DNA of 64,000 bases from Halodurantibacterium daqingensis (GTDB lineage: Bacteria > Pseudomonadota > Alphaproteobacteria > Rhodobacterales > Rhodobacteraceae), in contig NZ_JBHTFQ010000006.1 in the NCBI RefSeq assembly GCF_042666235.1, positions 62,001 to 126,000 of the forward strand. The letters run 5' to 3'. Shown here piece by piece: positions 24,857 to 33,568 of the stretch. The notes under the pieces were generated by a model that saw nothing but the letters and a program-made list of their open reading frames with translations, searched no databases and was not told the DNA's origin. Within the stretch, counting starts at the first letter, position 1, and every line of letters begins with the position of its first letter. The position numbers and the translations under genes are program-made.

Positions 24857-25678
24857 ATGACCATCGATCCCGCCACCCTGCCCGATGCGCCCCTGCCCCG
24901 GCTTCTGGCCATCATGGCGGCGCTGCGCGATCCCGCCAGGGGGTGCCCCTGGGATATCGAACAGGATTTCGCCTCGATCGCGCCCTATACGATCGAAGAA
25001 GCCTATGAAGTGGCCGATGCGATCGAACGCCGGGACTGGCCGGCGCTTGAGGGCGAACTGGGCGATCTGCTGCTGCAGGTCGTCTATCACGCCCAGATGG
25101 GTGCCGAGGCCGGGCTGTTCGATTTCGACAGCATTGCCGCGGCGACCAATGCCAAGATGATCGCCCGCCACCCGCATGTGTTCGGCACGGCCAACCGCGA
25201 CAAGAGCGCGGCCGATCAGGTCGCCGACTGGGAGGCGATCAAGGCCGCGGAACGCGCCGCATCGCAGGAAAAGGGCGTGCTTGACGGCGTGGCGCTTGGG
25301 CTTCCCGCGCTGATGCGGGCGGTCAAGCTGCAGCGCCGGGCGGCGCGGGTGGGCTTCGACTGGCCCGATGCCGCGCAGGTTCTGGACAAGATCGCCGAGG
25401 AAACCCGCGAACTGGTCGAGGCACGCGACAGCCTTGGCCCCGAGGCCCGCGAAGAGGAATTCGGCGACCTTCTGTTCGTCATGGCCAATCTGGCGCGACA
25501 CCTGGACATCGACCCCGAAGTCGCGCTGCGCCGCGCCAATGACAAGTTCACCCGCCGCTTCGGCGCGGTCGAATCTGCCCTGGCCGCGACGGGCCGAACC
25601 CCGGCCCAATCCACGCTTTCCGAGATGGACAGCCTCTGGGATGCGGCAAAACGCGCCGAGAAAAAGGCGGGCTCCTAA
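24857..25678 (+). CDS. mazG: nucleoside triphosphate pyrophosphohydrolase MazG
   Basis: A 273-residue all-alpha NTP pyrophosphohydrolase with two MazG repeats: PWDIEQDFASIAPYTIEEAYE near residue 30 and a second EExxE/ELGD-type motif (EETRELVEARD, EEFGDLLFVMANLARHL near 205). It removes noncanonical or excess nucleoside triphosphates and affects (p)ppGpp-linked stress survival. The ATG at 24857 was chosen because the family begins here. Confidence 0.93.
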   Translation: MTIDPATLPDAPLPRLLAIMAALRDPARGCPWDIEQDFASIAPYTIEEAYEVADAIERRDWPALEGELGDLLLQVVYHAQMGAEAGLFDFDSIAAATNAKMIARHPHVFGTANRDKSAADQVADWEAIKAAERAASQEKGVLDGVALGLPALMRAVKLQRRAARVGFDWPDAAQVLDKIAEETRELVEARDSLGPEAREEEFGDLLFVMANLARHLDIDPEVALRRANDKFTRRFGAVESALAATGRTPAQSTLSEMDSLWDAAKRAEKKAGS

Positions 25679-25681
25679 TCC

Positions 25682-25696
25682 TGATAAAAGGAATCA
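25682..25696. promoter_or_regulatory. TGA-N9-TCA motif, possible iron regulatory box
   Basis: TGA (25682-25684), nine bases, then TCA (25694-25696). This matches the TGA-N9-TCA skeleton described for RirA-type iron boxes in alphaproteobacteria. It sits directly upstream of a -35 element and 70 bases before the ferric-iron binding protein gene. The short skeleton can occur by chance; context is what makes it credible. Confidence 0.45.
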
Positions 25697-25699
25697 TGA

Positions 25700-25728
25700 T
25701 TGACGAAAGCAAATTTGTCGGGTTTAAG
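25700..25728 (+). promoter_or_regulatory. sigma70-like promoter of the iron-binding protein gene
   Basis: The -35 element TTGACG (25700-25705) and -10 element TTTAAG (25723-25728) are separated by 17 bases in a locally A+T-rich stretch. The gene's ribosome binding site (GGAGGAG, 25754-25760) and ATG follow about 38 bases later. Confidence 0.6.
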
Positions 25729-25765
25729 CGCGACAGGATTTGTTAGATCATTCTGGAGGAGTATC

Positions 25766-26773
25766 ATGACTCTGCGTTCCGTTCTGCTGGGCTCTGCCCT
25801 TGCTGCCGTTGCCATTCCGGCGCTGGCCGATGAGGTCAATGTCTATACCACGCGTCAGGCCTTCCTGATCGAGCCCGTGGTCGAGGCCTTCACCGAGGCG
25901 ACCGGCATCACCGTCAACCTCTCCTATATCGAGTCGGGTCTCGTCGAGCGCCTGACCGCCGAGGGCGAACGTTCGCCGGCCGACCTGGTGCTGACCGTCG
26001 ATATCGCCAACCTGCAGCAGATCGTCGATGCCGACGTCCTGCAACCGATCGACAACGACGTGCTGAAGGCCGCGGTGCCCGAGCATCTGCGCAGCCCTGA
26101 CGACCTCTGGTATGCGCTGACCACCCGCGCCCGCGTGGTCTATGCCCACAAGGACCGCGTTGCCGAGGGTGAAGTCACCACCTACGAGGATCTGGCCGAC
26201 GAGAAATGGCGCGGCCGCATCTGCACCCGCCCCGGCGTGCACAACTACAACCTCGCGCTGCTGGCCGCCGTCATCGCCCATCACGGCGAAGAAGCCGCAC
26301 GCGACTGGGCCGAGGGGCTGAAAGCCAACCTCGCCCGCAAGCCGGAAGGCAACGACCGTCAGCAGGTGCGGGCCGTCTGGGCCGGCGAATGCGACATCGC
26401 GCTGGCGAACACCTATTACATGGGCGCGATGCTGGCCGATGACGAACAGCGCGCCTGGGCCGAAAGCGCACGGATCGTGTTCCCGACCTTCGAGGATGGC
26501 GGCACGCATCTGAACGTTTCGGGCGTGGCGATGACCAAGGCGGCGCCGAACCACGATGCAGCGATCCAGTTCCTCGAATACATGGTCTCGCCCGAAGCAC
26601 AGGCCATCTATGCCGAGCTGAACCACGAATACCCGGTGCTCGAAGGCGCGGCGCGCTCGGAACTGGTTGCAAGCTGGGGCGAACCCGCGTTCGACACCCA
26701 TGACCTGACGGAAATCGCGCGCAACCGCGCGGCAGCCCTGCGGATCATGGAAGAGGTCGATTTCGACGGCTGA
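25766..26773 (+). CDS. Fe(3+) ABC transporter substrate-binding protein
   Basis: A 335-residue periplasmic binding protein of the FbpA/FutA type. A signal peptide (LLGSALAAVAIPALA, cleavage after about residue 20) precedes the mature NVYTTRQAFLIEPVVEAF. The later tyrosine pair in NTYYMGAML is characteristic of transferrin-like iron coordination. The start at 25766 is set by GGAGGAG just upstream. No permease or ATPase gene adjoins: a terminator and about 0.9 kb of gene-free sequence follow, so it stands alone and must work with transporter parts encoded elsewhere. Confidence 0.88.
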   Translation: MTLRSVLLGSALAAVAIPALADEVNVYTTRQAFLIEPVVEAFTEATGITVNLSYIESGLVERLTAEGERSPADLVLTVDIANLQQIVDADVLQPIDNDVLKAAVPEHLRSPDDLWYALTTRARVVYAHKDRVAEGEVTTYEDLADEKWRGRICTRPGVHNYNLALLAAVIAHHGEEAARDWAEGLKANLARKPEGNDRQQVRAVWAGECDIALANTYYMGAMLADDEQRAWAESARIVFPTFEDGGTHLNVSGVAMTKAAPNHDAAIQFLEYMVSPEAQAIYAELNHEYPVLEGAARSELVASWGEPAFDTHDLTEIARNRAAALRIMEEVDFDG

Positions 26774-26791
26774 CCCGCCGCGGAACCGTCG

Positions 26792-26825
26792 GGAAGGGGC
26801 CGTCATCCGGCCCCTTCCGCCTTTT
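26792..26825 (+). terminator. terminator of the iron-binding protein gene
   Basis: An 11-bp stem (26792-26802 with 26808-26818), loop tcatc, then gcctttt. It ends the transcript 18 bases after the stop. Confidence 0.9.
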
Positions 26826-27736
26826 GCAAACCACCCGCCTGTTGCCCCGGTGGAACTGCGGCGCTGACCTTGGCCTGCGTGCCGCGGCCGGAGCTGTGCC
26901 GCGCCGCATGTCGGGACGATGGTGATTGGCGATCTCATGCGTCACCGGCGATGCACGCCGGATGCTCTCGGCGCGCGGGCTTCGCCGGCCTGCTCCCGGA
27001 TCGGTCGGATCGCGCATTTGGCCATGGCGCCCTGCCGGGGGTGGTGCAGCGTGCTGATGCCCTGCTGCGCCCGTCGCCGTGAGACTGCACAGGCAAGCGA
27101 AGGGCGCGCTGTCGCCGCGATCCGCGCCTCGCCATTCGGCGCCACAGGGGCGCGCGGGACAGGAACGCCGCCATCACGCCAGGACCTGATCGCGCCGCCG
27201 GGCCGGCGCTGCCTCCGGTGCGGGGCTGGAGTCGGTGCGGCGCTGCCGCCGGTGCGGGGCTGGAGCCGGCCGTCTCTCGCCTCCGCCAGCCCTGGCTTAC
27301 ACCTCTCATGAAGGCCCGGAGCGTGATCGGCCCGCCGCCGATCAAGAAGCCGCCGATCGAGAAACCGTCGTCTGGCGCGGCGGCCATCGCGGGCCCGGAC
27401 TGCCCTTGTCACCCCGAGCGCCCTCGCGGCAGGGGTCGGCAGGGCGCTGCTCCGGGTTGACTGCGGTATGCGTGCCGGATCCTCGTTCCCTTGGGGGCAC
27501 GCCGCTTCCGACCTGTGGCAAGCGCAGCCGCGGCCGATCCGGTCGTCCGCCGCCGGGCCGGGACACGCGGACTCGCCAGCAGGCCGGACAGCCCCGTCGC
27601 GCAGGCAGGAGCCAGCGTGCCCCTCCAGCCTCACCGGAAGGTGCCGGAAGCTCGCGGCCCGCCGCGCCGCCAATGCGGCCGCGCTCTCTTGTGACCGCCC
27701 CTGCGCCGGGGTATGAGGTTGGAAACGGAGGCTTTC
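26826..27736. other. 910-base gene-free region
   Basis: No open frame here has a plausible start, ribosome binding site or protein-like composition on either strand. The sequence is high in G+C and low in structure. It contains a 34-bp tandem duplication at 27205-27272. I see no tRNA or terminator within it. The thiE-like gene begins at its right end. Confidence 0.5.
27205..27272. repeat. 34-bp imperfect tandem repeat
   Basis: Two adjacent units (27205-27238, 27239-27272) share ggcgctgcc and ccggtgcggggctggag, with a few substitutions. It lies in non-coding sequence. It could be a small minisatellite or a slippage product. Confidence 0.8.
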
Positions 27737-28369
27737 ATGTCCGCACCCACCCCCGCTGCAGAACGGCCGCAGCTTTACCTCATCACACCGCCGGCGTTCG
27801 ATCCGGCCCCTTTTGCCGACCAGCTTGCCGCAGTGCTTGACGGGGCTGAAATCGCCTGCATCCGCCTTGCCCTTGCCACCCGCGACGAGGATGCGGTGGC
27901 GCGGGCTGCCGATGCGCTGCGCGATGTTGCCCATGCCCGCGACGTGGCGCTGGTGATCGAGAGCCATGTGCTGATGGTTGAACGGCTTGGCCTGGACGGC
28001 GTGCATCTGACCGACGGCGCCCGCAACCTGCGCAAGGTGCGCAAGGATCTGGGCGAGGATGCGATCGTCGGCGCCTATTGCGGCATCACGCGCCACGACG
28101 GCATCAATGCGGCCGAGGCTGGCGCCGATTACGTCGCCTTCGGGCCGGTGGGCCGCACCCCGCTGGGGGCCGGCGAAACCGCCCCGGACGACCTGTTCCA
28201 GTGGTGGTCCGAGATGATCGAGGTGCCGGTGGTGGCCGAAGGCGCGCTGAGTGTCGAGGATGTGGCCCGGCTGGCACCGATGACGGATTTCTTTGCCTTC
28301 GGCGAAGAGATCTGGCGCAGCGAGGATCCGCTTTTGGCGCTCAGGGCGCTGGTTGCGCCGCTGGGATAG
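27737..28369 (+). CDS. thiamine phosphate synthase family protein
   Basis: A 210-residue TIM-barrel protein of the ThiE/TenI family. The family pattern is visible: a first strand with YLITPP, then LVIESHVLMVERLGLDGVHLTDG, GAYCGITRHDGINAAEAGADYVAFGPV near residue 113 and a final PVVAEGALSVEDVARL. ThiE joins the thiazole and pyrimidine parts of thiamine; TenI relatives do not. Diphosphate-binding residues look non-standard here, so the function is uncertain. GGAG lies about 7 bases upstream of the ATG. It converges with olsA, overlapping its 3' end by 29 bases. Confidence 0.7.
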   Translation: MSAPTPAAERPQLYLITPPAFDPAPFADQLAAVLDGAEIACIRLALATRDEDAVARAADALRDVAHARDVALVIESHVLMVERLGLDGVHLTDGARNLRKVRKDLGEDAIVGAYCGITRHDGINAAEAGADYVAFGPVGRTPLGAGETAPDDLFQWWSEMIEVPVVAEGALSVEDVARLAPMTDFFAFGEEIWRSEDPLLALRALVAPLG

Positions 28370-29180
28370 CCCCCATGCCGCTGCGCACCGCCATTTCGCA
28401 ATGGGCGGCAAGGGCCTTGCGATCCGCGAAATCCCCCACCCGCACCGGCGGGTGGAACACCACATCCACCCGTCCCTGCCGGGGCTGCGCCAGCACGGCC
28501 AGCAGATGCGGCCCCAGCGCCATGTCACCCCACCAGCCATAGAAGCGCGGATCGGCCCCTTCGGGCGCCTGATACCGCACCGAGACCGGCTGAACATGCA
28601 GGATCTCGGCCAGGCCATGGGTGAAGAAGGCCGCGAACAGCGTCGTCTTGAACGGCAGCACCCGCTGGCCGTCGGTACTTGTGCCTTCGGGGAAGAACAG
28701 AAGCTTGTGGCCGGCCCGCAGACGCGCCTCGAACAGTTCCTTCTGCAACCGCGCCTCGCGGCCATTGCGGTTGATGAACACGGTTCCGGTGGCCCGCGCC
28801 AGCCAGCCGATGCCCGGCCAACCCGCAACCTCGGCCTTTGACACGAAATAGACCCGCTGCGGCGCGTTCAACGTGAAGATGTCCAGCCACGAGGCGTGGT
28901 TGGCCACCACCGCGCCCTTTTCCTGCATCGGACGGCCATGCGTGCGCAGATGCAGACCAAGGATCACGAAGGCGCTGCGACAGACGAACTGGGTGATATG
29001 CGGCGTGATCGGCCGGCGCAGGCCGAACAGCGGGCGTTCGACCAGCCGAAGCGCAAGCAGCAGCACGAGACAGCCATAGGTGACAAGCAGCAGCGCCGCC
29101 CCGCGCCAGATCACCCTCAACCAGCCCATCGGCGGAATGCGACAGGGTGTCGGGGCCGCCTCGGAATGCCAGGTGCTCAC
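28341..29180 (-). CDS. olsA: lysophospholipid acyltransferase, ornithine lipid type OlsA
   Basis: A 279-residue PlsC-family acyltransferase with an N-terminal hydrophobic segment (residues 24-47). The catalytic NHASWLD lies near 94, and the FPEGTSTDG acyl-acceptor motif near 163. Paired with OlsB it should acylate lyso-ornithine lipid to give ornithine lipid, and may also acylate lysophosphatidic acid. The start is a GTG at 29180 that overlaps the olsB stop (GTGA), which argues for translational coupling; an internal ATG 17 codons on is the alternative. Confidence 0.83.
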   Translation of the reverse strand: MSTWHSEAAPTPCRIPPMGWLRVIWRGAALLLVTYGCLVLLLALRLVERPLFGLRRPITPHITQFVCRSAFVILGLHLRTHGRPMQEKGAVVANHASWLDIFTLNAPQRVYFVSKAEVAGWPGIGWLARATGTVFINRNGREARLQKELFEARLRAGHKLLFFPEGTSTDGQRVLPFKTTLFAAFFTHGLAEILHVQPVSVRYQAPEGADPRFYGWWGDMALGPHLLAVLAQPRQGRVDVVFHPPVRVGDFADRKALAAHCEMAVRSGMGAIPAAQPAP

Positions 29181-29962
29181 ACGCGGGCCTCTTGCTTGCG
29201 CATGTAGAAGCCGCGGTGCTTTTCCGACATGACCCGTGTGTCCATCAGCAGGCAGACATCGGTGGTATTGAAATCGTGATCCACGAAGGCACCGTCGCCG
29301 ACAAAGCCGCCAAGCCGGATATAGGCCTTGATCAGCGCGGGCGTCAGGCGCATCGCCTCGCGCCGGTCGATCTGGTCGTCGGGCAGCAGGTCCATCGGCT
29401 GATAATGCGCCTCCTGCGCCCGGACCCGCAAGCTGTCCGGCGCGAGGTGGAACCGGTGAAGATAGCTTAGCGGCTGGCGCAGCGCCGCGATGTCGGTGCC
29501 GTGGAAACTGGCCACACCGAACAACACCTCGATCTCGCGCCGCAGGACATAGTCTGCCAGGCCGTTCCACAGATGGAACATCGCCGTGCCGCCACGATAG
29601 TCGGCATGAACGCAGGACCGGCCCAGTTCCAGCAGCCGCCGCCCCGAGGCGCGCAGCGGCCCAAGGTCATATTCGGTTTCGCTGTAATACCGGCCCAGGG
29701 CTTCGGCGCGATCGCAGGGCAACAGCCGATAGACCCCGACCACATGGTCAAGCCGCGCCGCATCACGCCGGCGGTCGATCAGCACCAGATGGTCATAGAA
29801 CGGATCGTACCTGTCGCGCTCCAGCCGGTTCGCGTGATCGACAAGGTCGCCGTCGCCGCCAAGCTCGGTCACGAAGACGTCGTAGCGCAGCCGCTGCGCC
29901 GCCAGCACGTCCTGTTCCTCGGTGGCCAGTTTCAGTTCGAAATGGGGATCGGTCGGGGTCAT
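29177..29962 (-). CDS. olsB: L-ornithine N(alpha)-acyltransferase
   Basis: A 261-residue GNAT-like acyltransferase that transfers a 3-hydroxyacyl group from acyl carrier protein to ornithine, the first step of phosphorus-free ornithine lipid synthesis. Family features are QRLRYDVFVTELGGDGD near residue 23, VGVYRLLPCDRAEALGRYYSE, LELGRSCVHADYRGG and a C-terminal IRLGGFVGDGAFVDHDFNTTDV. The ATG at 29962 is used; the frame allows a TTG one codon upstream. The neighbouring olsA, read in the same direction and overlapping, supports the call. Confidence 0.9.
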   Translation of the reverse strand: MTPTDPHFELKLATEEQDVLAAQRLRYDVFVTELGGDGDLVDHANRLERDRYDPFYDHLVLIDRRRDAARLDHVVGVYRLLPCDRAEALGRYYSETEYDLGPLRASGRRLLELGRSCVHADYRGGTAMFHLWNGLADYVLRREIEVLFGVASFHGTDIAALRQPLSYLHRFHLAPDSLRVRAQEAHYQPMDLLPDDQIDRREAMRLTPALIKAYIRLGGFVGDGAFVDHDFNTTDVCLLMDTRVMSEKHRGFYMRKQEARV

Positions 29963-30094
29963 CAACTCGCGGTTCTGCGGGGGCGCCGGGCTCTCGCGGT
30001 TCTAGGGGTCACGCAGCAAATATGCAACTGAAAGCAACAATGATGAAGACGGGCGGGTCCCAGCATGGCGCGGTTAACGTTTTGTTTATCAATA

Positions 30095-30277
30095 TTACGG
30101 ATCAAGAACCAACAGCAACTCAACCCTGCGGCCGTCAATGACAACCTTTCCCTGATGCTCGAAGTTCACGGTGATCCGTCCGGCGATGTTCGACTGCACC
30201 TGTCCCAGGCCCCAGTCGGGGCGGGCGGGATGGCGGACAAACATCCCCGGTTCCAGGATCGCGTTCATTCCCCCCAT
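30095..30277 (-). CDS. DUF3553 domain-containing small protein
   Basis: A 60-residue protein matching the DUF3553 pattern. It has GMFVRHPARPDWGLGQVQS, then NIAGRITVNFEHQGKVVID and a hydrophobic end (VELLLVL). It looks like a small beta-barrel of the kind found in SH3/CarD-like RNA-polymerase-interacting folds, but no function is known. AGGAGAG precedes a cluster of ATGs (30280, 30277, 30268); 30277 gives the best spacing. It is divergent from chpT, with 27 bases between starts. Confidence 0.7.
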   Translation of the reverse strand: MGGMNAILEPGMFVRHPARPDWGLGQVQSNIAGRITVNFEHQGKVVIDGRRVELLLVLDP

Positions 30278-30304
30278 CATCTCTCCTGTTCCGGACGATA
30301 TTCC

Positions 30305-30901
30305 ATGACGGTTGCCCCTGATCTGAGCGCCCTGCTCGCCTCGCGTATCTGCCACGACCTTATCAGCCCTCTGGGCGCGATCGGCAATGGCCTGGAACTG
30401 ATGCGGATGGCCGGCACGACAAGGGGCCCCGAGGCGGACCTCATCGCCGAAAGCGTCCTGAGCGCCAGCGCCCGGATCCGTTTCTTCCGTGTGGCCTTCG
30501 GCGCGGCGGCACTCGGGCAGCGGATGGGCCGGCCCGAGATCCTGTCGATCCTTGCCGACATGACCGCCGGCAGCCGGCTCCGGATCGACTGGCAGCCGAT
30601 GGGCGACCTGCCGCGCCACGAGGTGCGCCTGGCCTTCCTGCTGTTGCAATGCCTTGAAACCGCCATGCCCTATGGCGGCGCGATCACCGTCACCTGCGAA
30701 GGCGGGATGTGGGAAATGACGGGGCTGGCGCCGCGGCTGCGGATCGAGACCGATCTCTGGGACGGGCTCGAGGATCCGTCGCTTGCGCCGCCGCCGGCAG
30801 CGGCACAGGTGCATTTCGCCCTGGTTCCGCCGGAACTGCGCGCCCAGGGTCGAAGCCTGCGGGTCGAGACCACCGAAACCCGGATCCGGCTGCGCTACTA
30901 G
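30305..30901 (+). CDS. chpT: histidine phosphotransferase ChpT-like
   Basis: A 198-residue protein of the ChpT family (DUF2328). It relays phosphate from a hybrid histidine kinase such as CckA to CtrA; in Rhodobacterales this phosphorelay controls motility and gene transfer agents rather than essential cell cycle steps. The phospho-acceptor histidine is in RICHDLISPLGAIGNGLEL near residue 18. The degenerate ATPase-like C-terminal half (LAFLLLQCLETAMPYGG) follows. It is divergent from the DUF3553 gene. Confidence 0.85.
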   Translation: MTVAPDLSALLASRICHDLISPLGAIGNGLELMRMAGTTRGPEADLIAESVLSASARIRFFRVAFGAAALGQRMGRPEILSILADMTAGSRLRIDWQPMGDLPRHEVRLAFLLLQCLETAMPYGGAITVTCEGGMWEMTGLAPRLRIETDLWDGLEDPSLAPPPAAAQVHFALVPPELRAQGRSLRVETTETRIRLRY

Positions 30902-31185
30902 CGCCTTTCGGGCAAGGTGGTTCATTCCCGGGCTCGGGTGGATCGACGGCCGTCAGGCCCGGTCCGGCCCTGAACTCGGCGGCGGACAGCATGAGAGGCG
31001 TGCCGCCGATCAGCGCCTCGGGCTGCATGGACATAGCGGGCCGCGCGGGGGTGGGCGATCTGCGCCAGTGACGGCTGTTGCTGCCCTGGCCGGATCGTCT
31101 GGCGGCGGCGTGCGCGATCCTGCGGTTCATCCGCGCGGCTTGGCCATTGGTCTGGAAATGGTTCAGTGCGGCCCGGTCGCGGGGA

Positions 31186-32442
31186 TCAGGGCCGCACGGT
31201 TCCGTTTCCGGTCACCAGATACTTGAAGCTGGTCAGCTGCTCGGCGCCCACCGGGCCGCGGGCGTGCAGCTTGCCGGTGGCGATACCGATTTCCGCGCCC
31301 ATGCCGAACTCGCCGCCATCCGCGAACTGGGTCGAGGCATTGCGGATCAGGATCGCGCTGTCGAGCCGGGTAAAGAACCGGTCCGCCGTGGCGTCATCCT
31401 CGGTCAGGATCGCCTCGGTATGCTGCGAGCCATAGCGACGGATATGGGCAATTGCCGCGTCCACGTCCGCCACCACCTCGGCGGCAATGATGCGGTCAAG
31501 GAACTCGCGGCCAAAGTCCTCGGCATCGGCCGGAACCACGCCGGGCAGATGCTGCAGACCCGGCCCGCCGCGCACCTCGACGCCGGCAGCCACCAGATCC
31601 GCGATGATCTGCGCGCCCAGCCCGTCCACGATGTCACGGTGCAGCAGAAGGCATTCGGCCGCGCCGCAGATCCCGGTGCGCCGGGTCTTGGCGTTCAGAA
31701 CCACCGCCCGCGCCTTCTGCGGATCGGCAGCCACATCGACATAGACATGGCAAATGCCCTCCAGATGGGCAAAGACCGGCACGCGCGCTTCCGCCTGAAC
31801 CAGGCCCACCAGCCCCTTGCCGCCGCGCGGCACGATCACGTCGATCACCCCGACCATCCGCAGCATTTCCGTTACCGCCGCCCGATCGCGCGTCGGCACA
31901 AGCTGGATCGCATCTTCGGGCAGGCCTGCGGCACGCAAGCCGTCGCGCAGGCAGGCATGAATTGCCGCCGAGGAATGGAAGCTTTCCGACCCGCCCCGCA
32001 GGATCACCGCATTCCCGGCCTTGAGACACAGCGCACCGGCGTCGGCGGTCACGTTGGGACGGCTTTCATAGATCACGCCGACAACCCCCAGCGGCGTGCG
32101 GACACGACGGATATGCAGCCCGTTCGGCCGGTCCCAGGCGGCGATGTCCTGCCCCACCGGATCCGGCTGGGCCGCAACGGCGCGCAGACCTTCGACGATG
32201 GAGGCAATCCGGCCCTCATCCAGCAGCAGCCGGTCCATCATCGCGGCCGAAAGGCCCTTGTCGCGGCCAAAGGCCAGATCGCGCGCATTCGCCTCGATGA
32301 TCTGCCCGCGCGCGTCCCAGACCGCCGCCGCCGCCGCGTCGAGCGCGGCGCGTTTGGCCTCCGAAGGGGCATAGGCCAGTTCCGCAGCCGCAGCCTTGGC
32401 CCGCAGCCCCATCGCCCGCATCGTTTCCTCGATCTCGCTCAT
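31186..32442 (-). CDS. proA: glutamate-5-semialdehyde dehydrogenase (gamma-glutamyl phosphate reductase)
   Basis: A 418-residue NADPH enzyme, the second step of proline synthesis from glutamate. Visible are GVVGVIYESRPNVTADAGALC, GNAVILRGGSESFHSS, the catalytic cysteine in RRTGICGAAECLLL near residue 255 and a C-terminal GPVGAEQLTSFKYLV. It lies 7 bases after proB on the minus strand and ends a GNAT-GNAT-obgE-proB-proA run. A 280-base spacer separates it from chpT. Confidence 0.95.
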   Translation of the reverse strand: MSEIEETMRAMGLRAKAAAAELAYAPSEAKRAALDAAAAAVWDARGQIIEANARDLAFGRDKGLSAAMMDRLLLDEGRIASIVEGLRAVAAQPDPVGQDIAAWDRPNGLHIRRVRTPLGVVGVIYESRPNVTADAGALCLKAGNAVILRGGSESFHSSAAIHACLRDGLRAAGLPEDAIQLVPTRDRAAVTEMLRMVGVIDVIVPRGGKGLVGLVQAEARVPVFAHLEGICHVYVDVAADPQKARAVVLNAKTRRTGICGAAECLLLHRDIVDGLGAQIIADLVAAGVEVRGGPGLQHLPGVVPADAEDFGREFLDRIIAAEVVADVDAAIAHIRRYGSQHTEAILTEDDATADRFFTRLDSAILIRNASTQFADGGEFGMGAEIGIATGKLHARGPVGAEQLTSFKYLVTGNGTVRP

Positions 32443-32449
32443 CGTTTCC

Positions 32450-33568
32450 TCACAGCACCATGTCGTCGCGGTGGATCAGCGCCGCCCGGCCGGGATAGCC
32501 CAGAACCGCCTCGATCTCGGCGGATCGGCGCCCGGCGATGGCGCGCGCCTCGTCCCCGGTATAGCGGGCAAGCCCCTTGCCCAGGGTCTCGCCCCCCGCG
32601 CCCAGGATCGCGACCGGCTCGCCGCGACCGAAATCACCGCTGACGGCCAGCACCCCGGCGGGCAGCAACGACCGGCCCTGACGCAGCGCGGCCTCGGCGC
32701 CCGCATCGACGCGGATCGTGCCCTTTTCCTTCATCGCCGCAATCCAGCGCTTGCGCGCCACCTGCGGATCGGCCTGGGCGGTGAACCAGGTGCAGGCAGC
32801 CCGCCCCTCGGCCAGGGCCAGCAGCGGCCGCGAAACCGAGCCCTCCATGATCGCCATGGCGCAGCCGCCGCGCACCGCCGTCTTGGCGGCAAGCAGCTTG
32901 GTCTTCATCCCGCCCTTGGAGAGGCCGGAGATCGGATCGCCCGCCATTGCCTCGATCGCCGGGGTGATCTCCTCGATCAGATCGAAGCGGCGGGCGGTCG
33001 GATCTTCCTTGGGATTGGCGGAATAGAACCCGTCCACATCCGACAGAAGCACCAACTGGTCGGCACCGACCGTTACCGCAACCTGCGCCGCAAGCCGGTC
33101 ATTGTCGCCAAAGCGGATTTCATCGGTGGCGACAGTGTCGTTTTCATTGACGATCGGCACCACGCCAAGGCCCAGCAACGTCTGCAACGTGGCCCGGCTG
33201 TTGAGATAGCGGCGCCGGTCCTCGGTATCTTCGAGCGTCACAAGCACCTGCGCGGTGGTGATGCCATGGGGGGCAAGCACCTCTTCATAGGCGCGGGCCA
33301 GCCGGATCTGCCCGACCGCGGCCGCCGCCTGGCTTTGCTCAAGCGCGAGCGGCCCCGGCGGCAGGCCCAGCACCCCGCGCCCCAGCGCGATGGACCCCGA
33401 AGACACCAGCACCACATCCGCGCCGCCGGCCTTCAGCGCCGCGACATCCGCCGCAAGATCGCGCAGCCAGTCGTTGCGCAGCCCCGTTGTCCGATCGACC
33501 AGCAGCGCCGAGCCGATCTTGACCACCAATCGCCGCGCATCGGCGATCCTTGGTGTCAGGGTTGCCAA
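32450..33568 (-). CDS. proB: glutamate 5-kinase
   Basis: A 372-residue two-domain kinase: an amino-acid kinase domain (RLVVKIGSALLVD near residue 13, DVVLVSSGSIALGRG near 51, NENDTVATDEIRFGDND near 141) and a C-terminal PUA domain (about 280-360). It phosphorylates glutamate for proline synthesis. The start is a TTG at 33568, supported by a strong GAGGAGG about 7 bases upstream; no in-frame ATG fits. The start overlaps the end of obgE by 13 bases. Confidence 0.93.
   Translation of the reverse strand: MATLTPRIADARRLVVKIGSALLVDRTTGLRNDWLRDLAADVAALKAGGADVVLVSSGSIALGRGVLGLPPGPLALEQSQAAAAVGQIRLARAYEEVLAPHGITTAQVLVTLEDTEDRRRYLNSRATLQTLLGLGVVPIVNENDTVATDEIRFGDNDRLAAQVAVTVGADQLVLLSDVDGFYSANPKEDPTARRFDLIEEITPAIEAMAGDPISGLSKGGMKTKLLAAKTAVRGGCAMAIMEGSVSRPLLALAEGRAACTWFTAQADPQVARKRWIAAMKEKGTIRVDAGAEAALRQGRSLLPAGVLAVSGDFGRGEPVAILGAGGETLGKGLARYTGDEARAIAGRRSAEIEAVLGYPGRAALIHRDDMVL

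Noticed and set aside
26942..28828. Long minus-strand frame covering the gene-free region and thiE
   Set aside because: It crosses non-coding sequence and lies antisense to the thiE-like gene; composition is Arg/Ala/Gly-rich and not protein-like.
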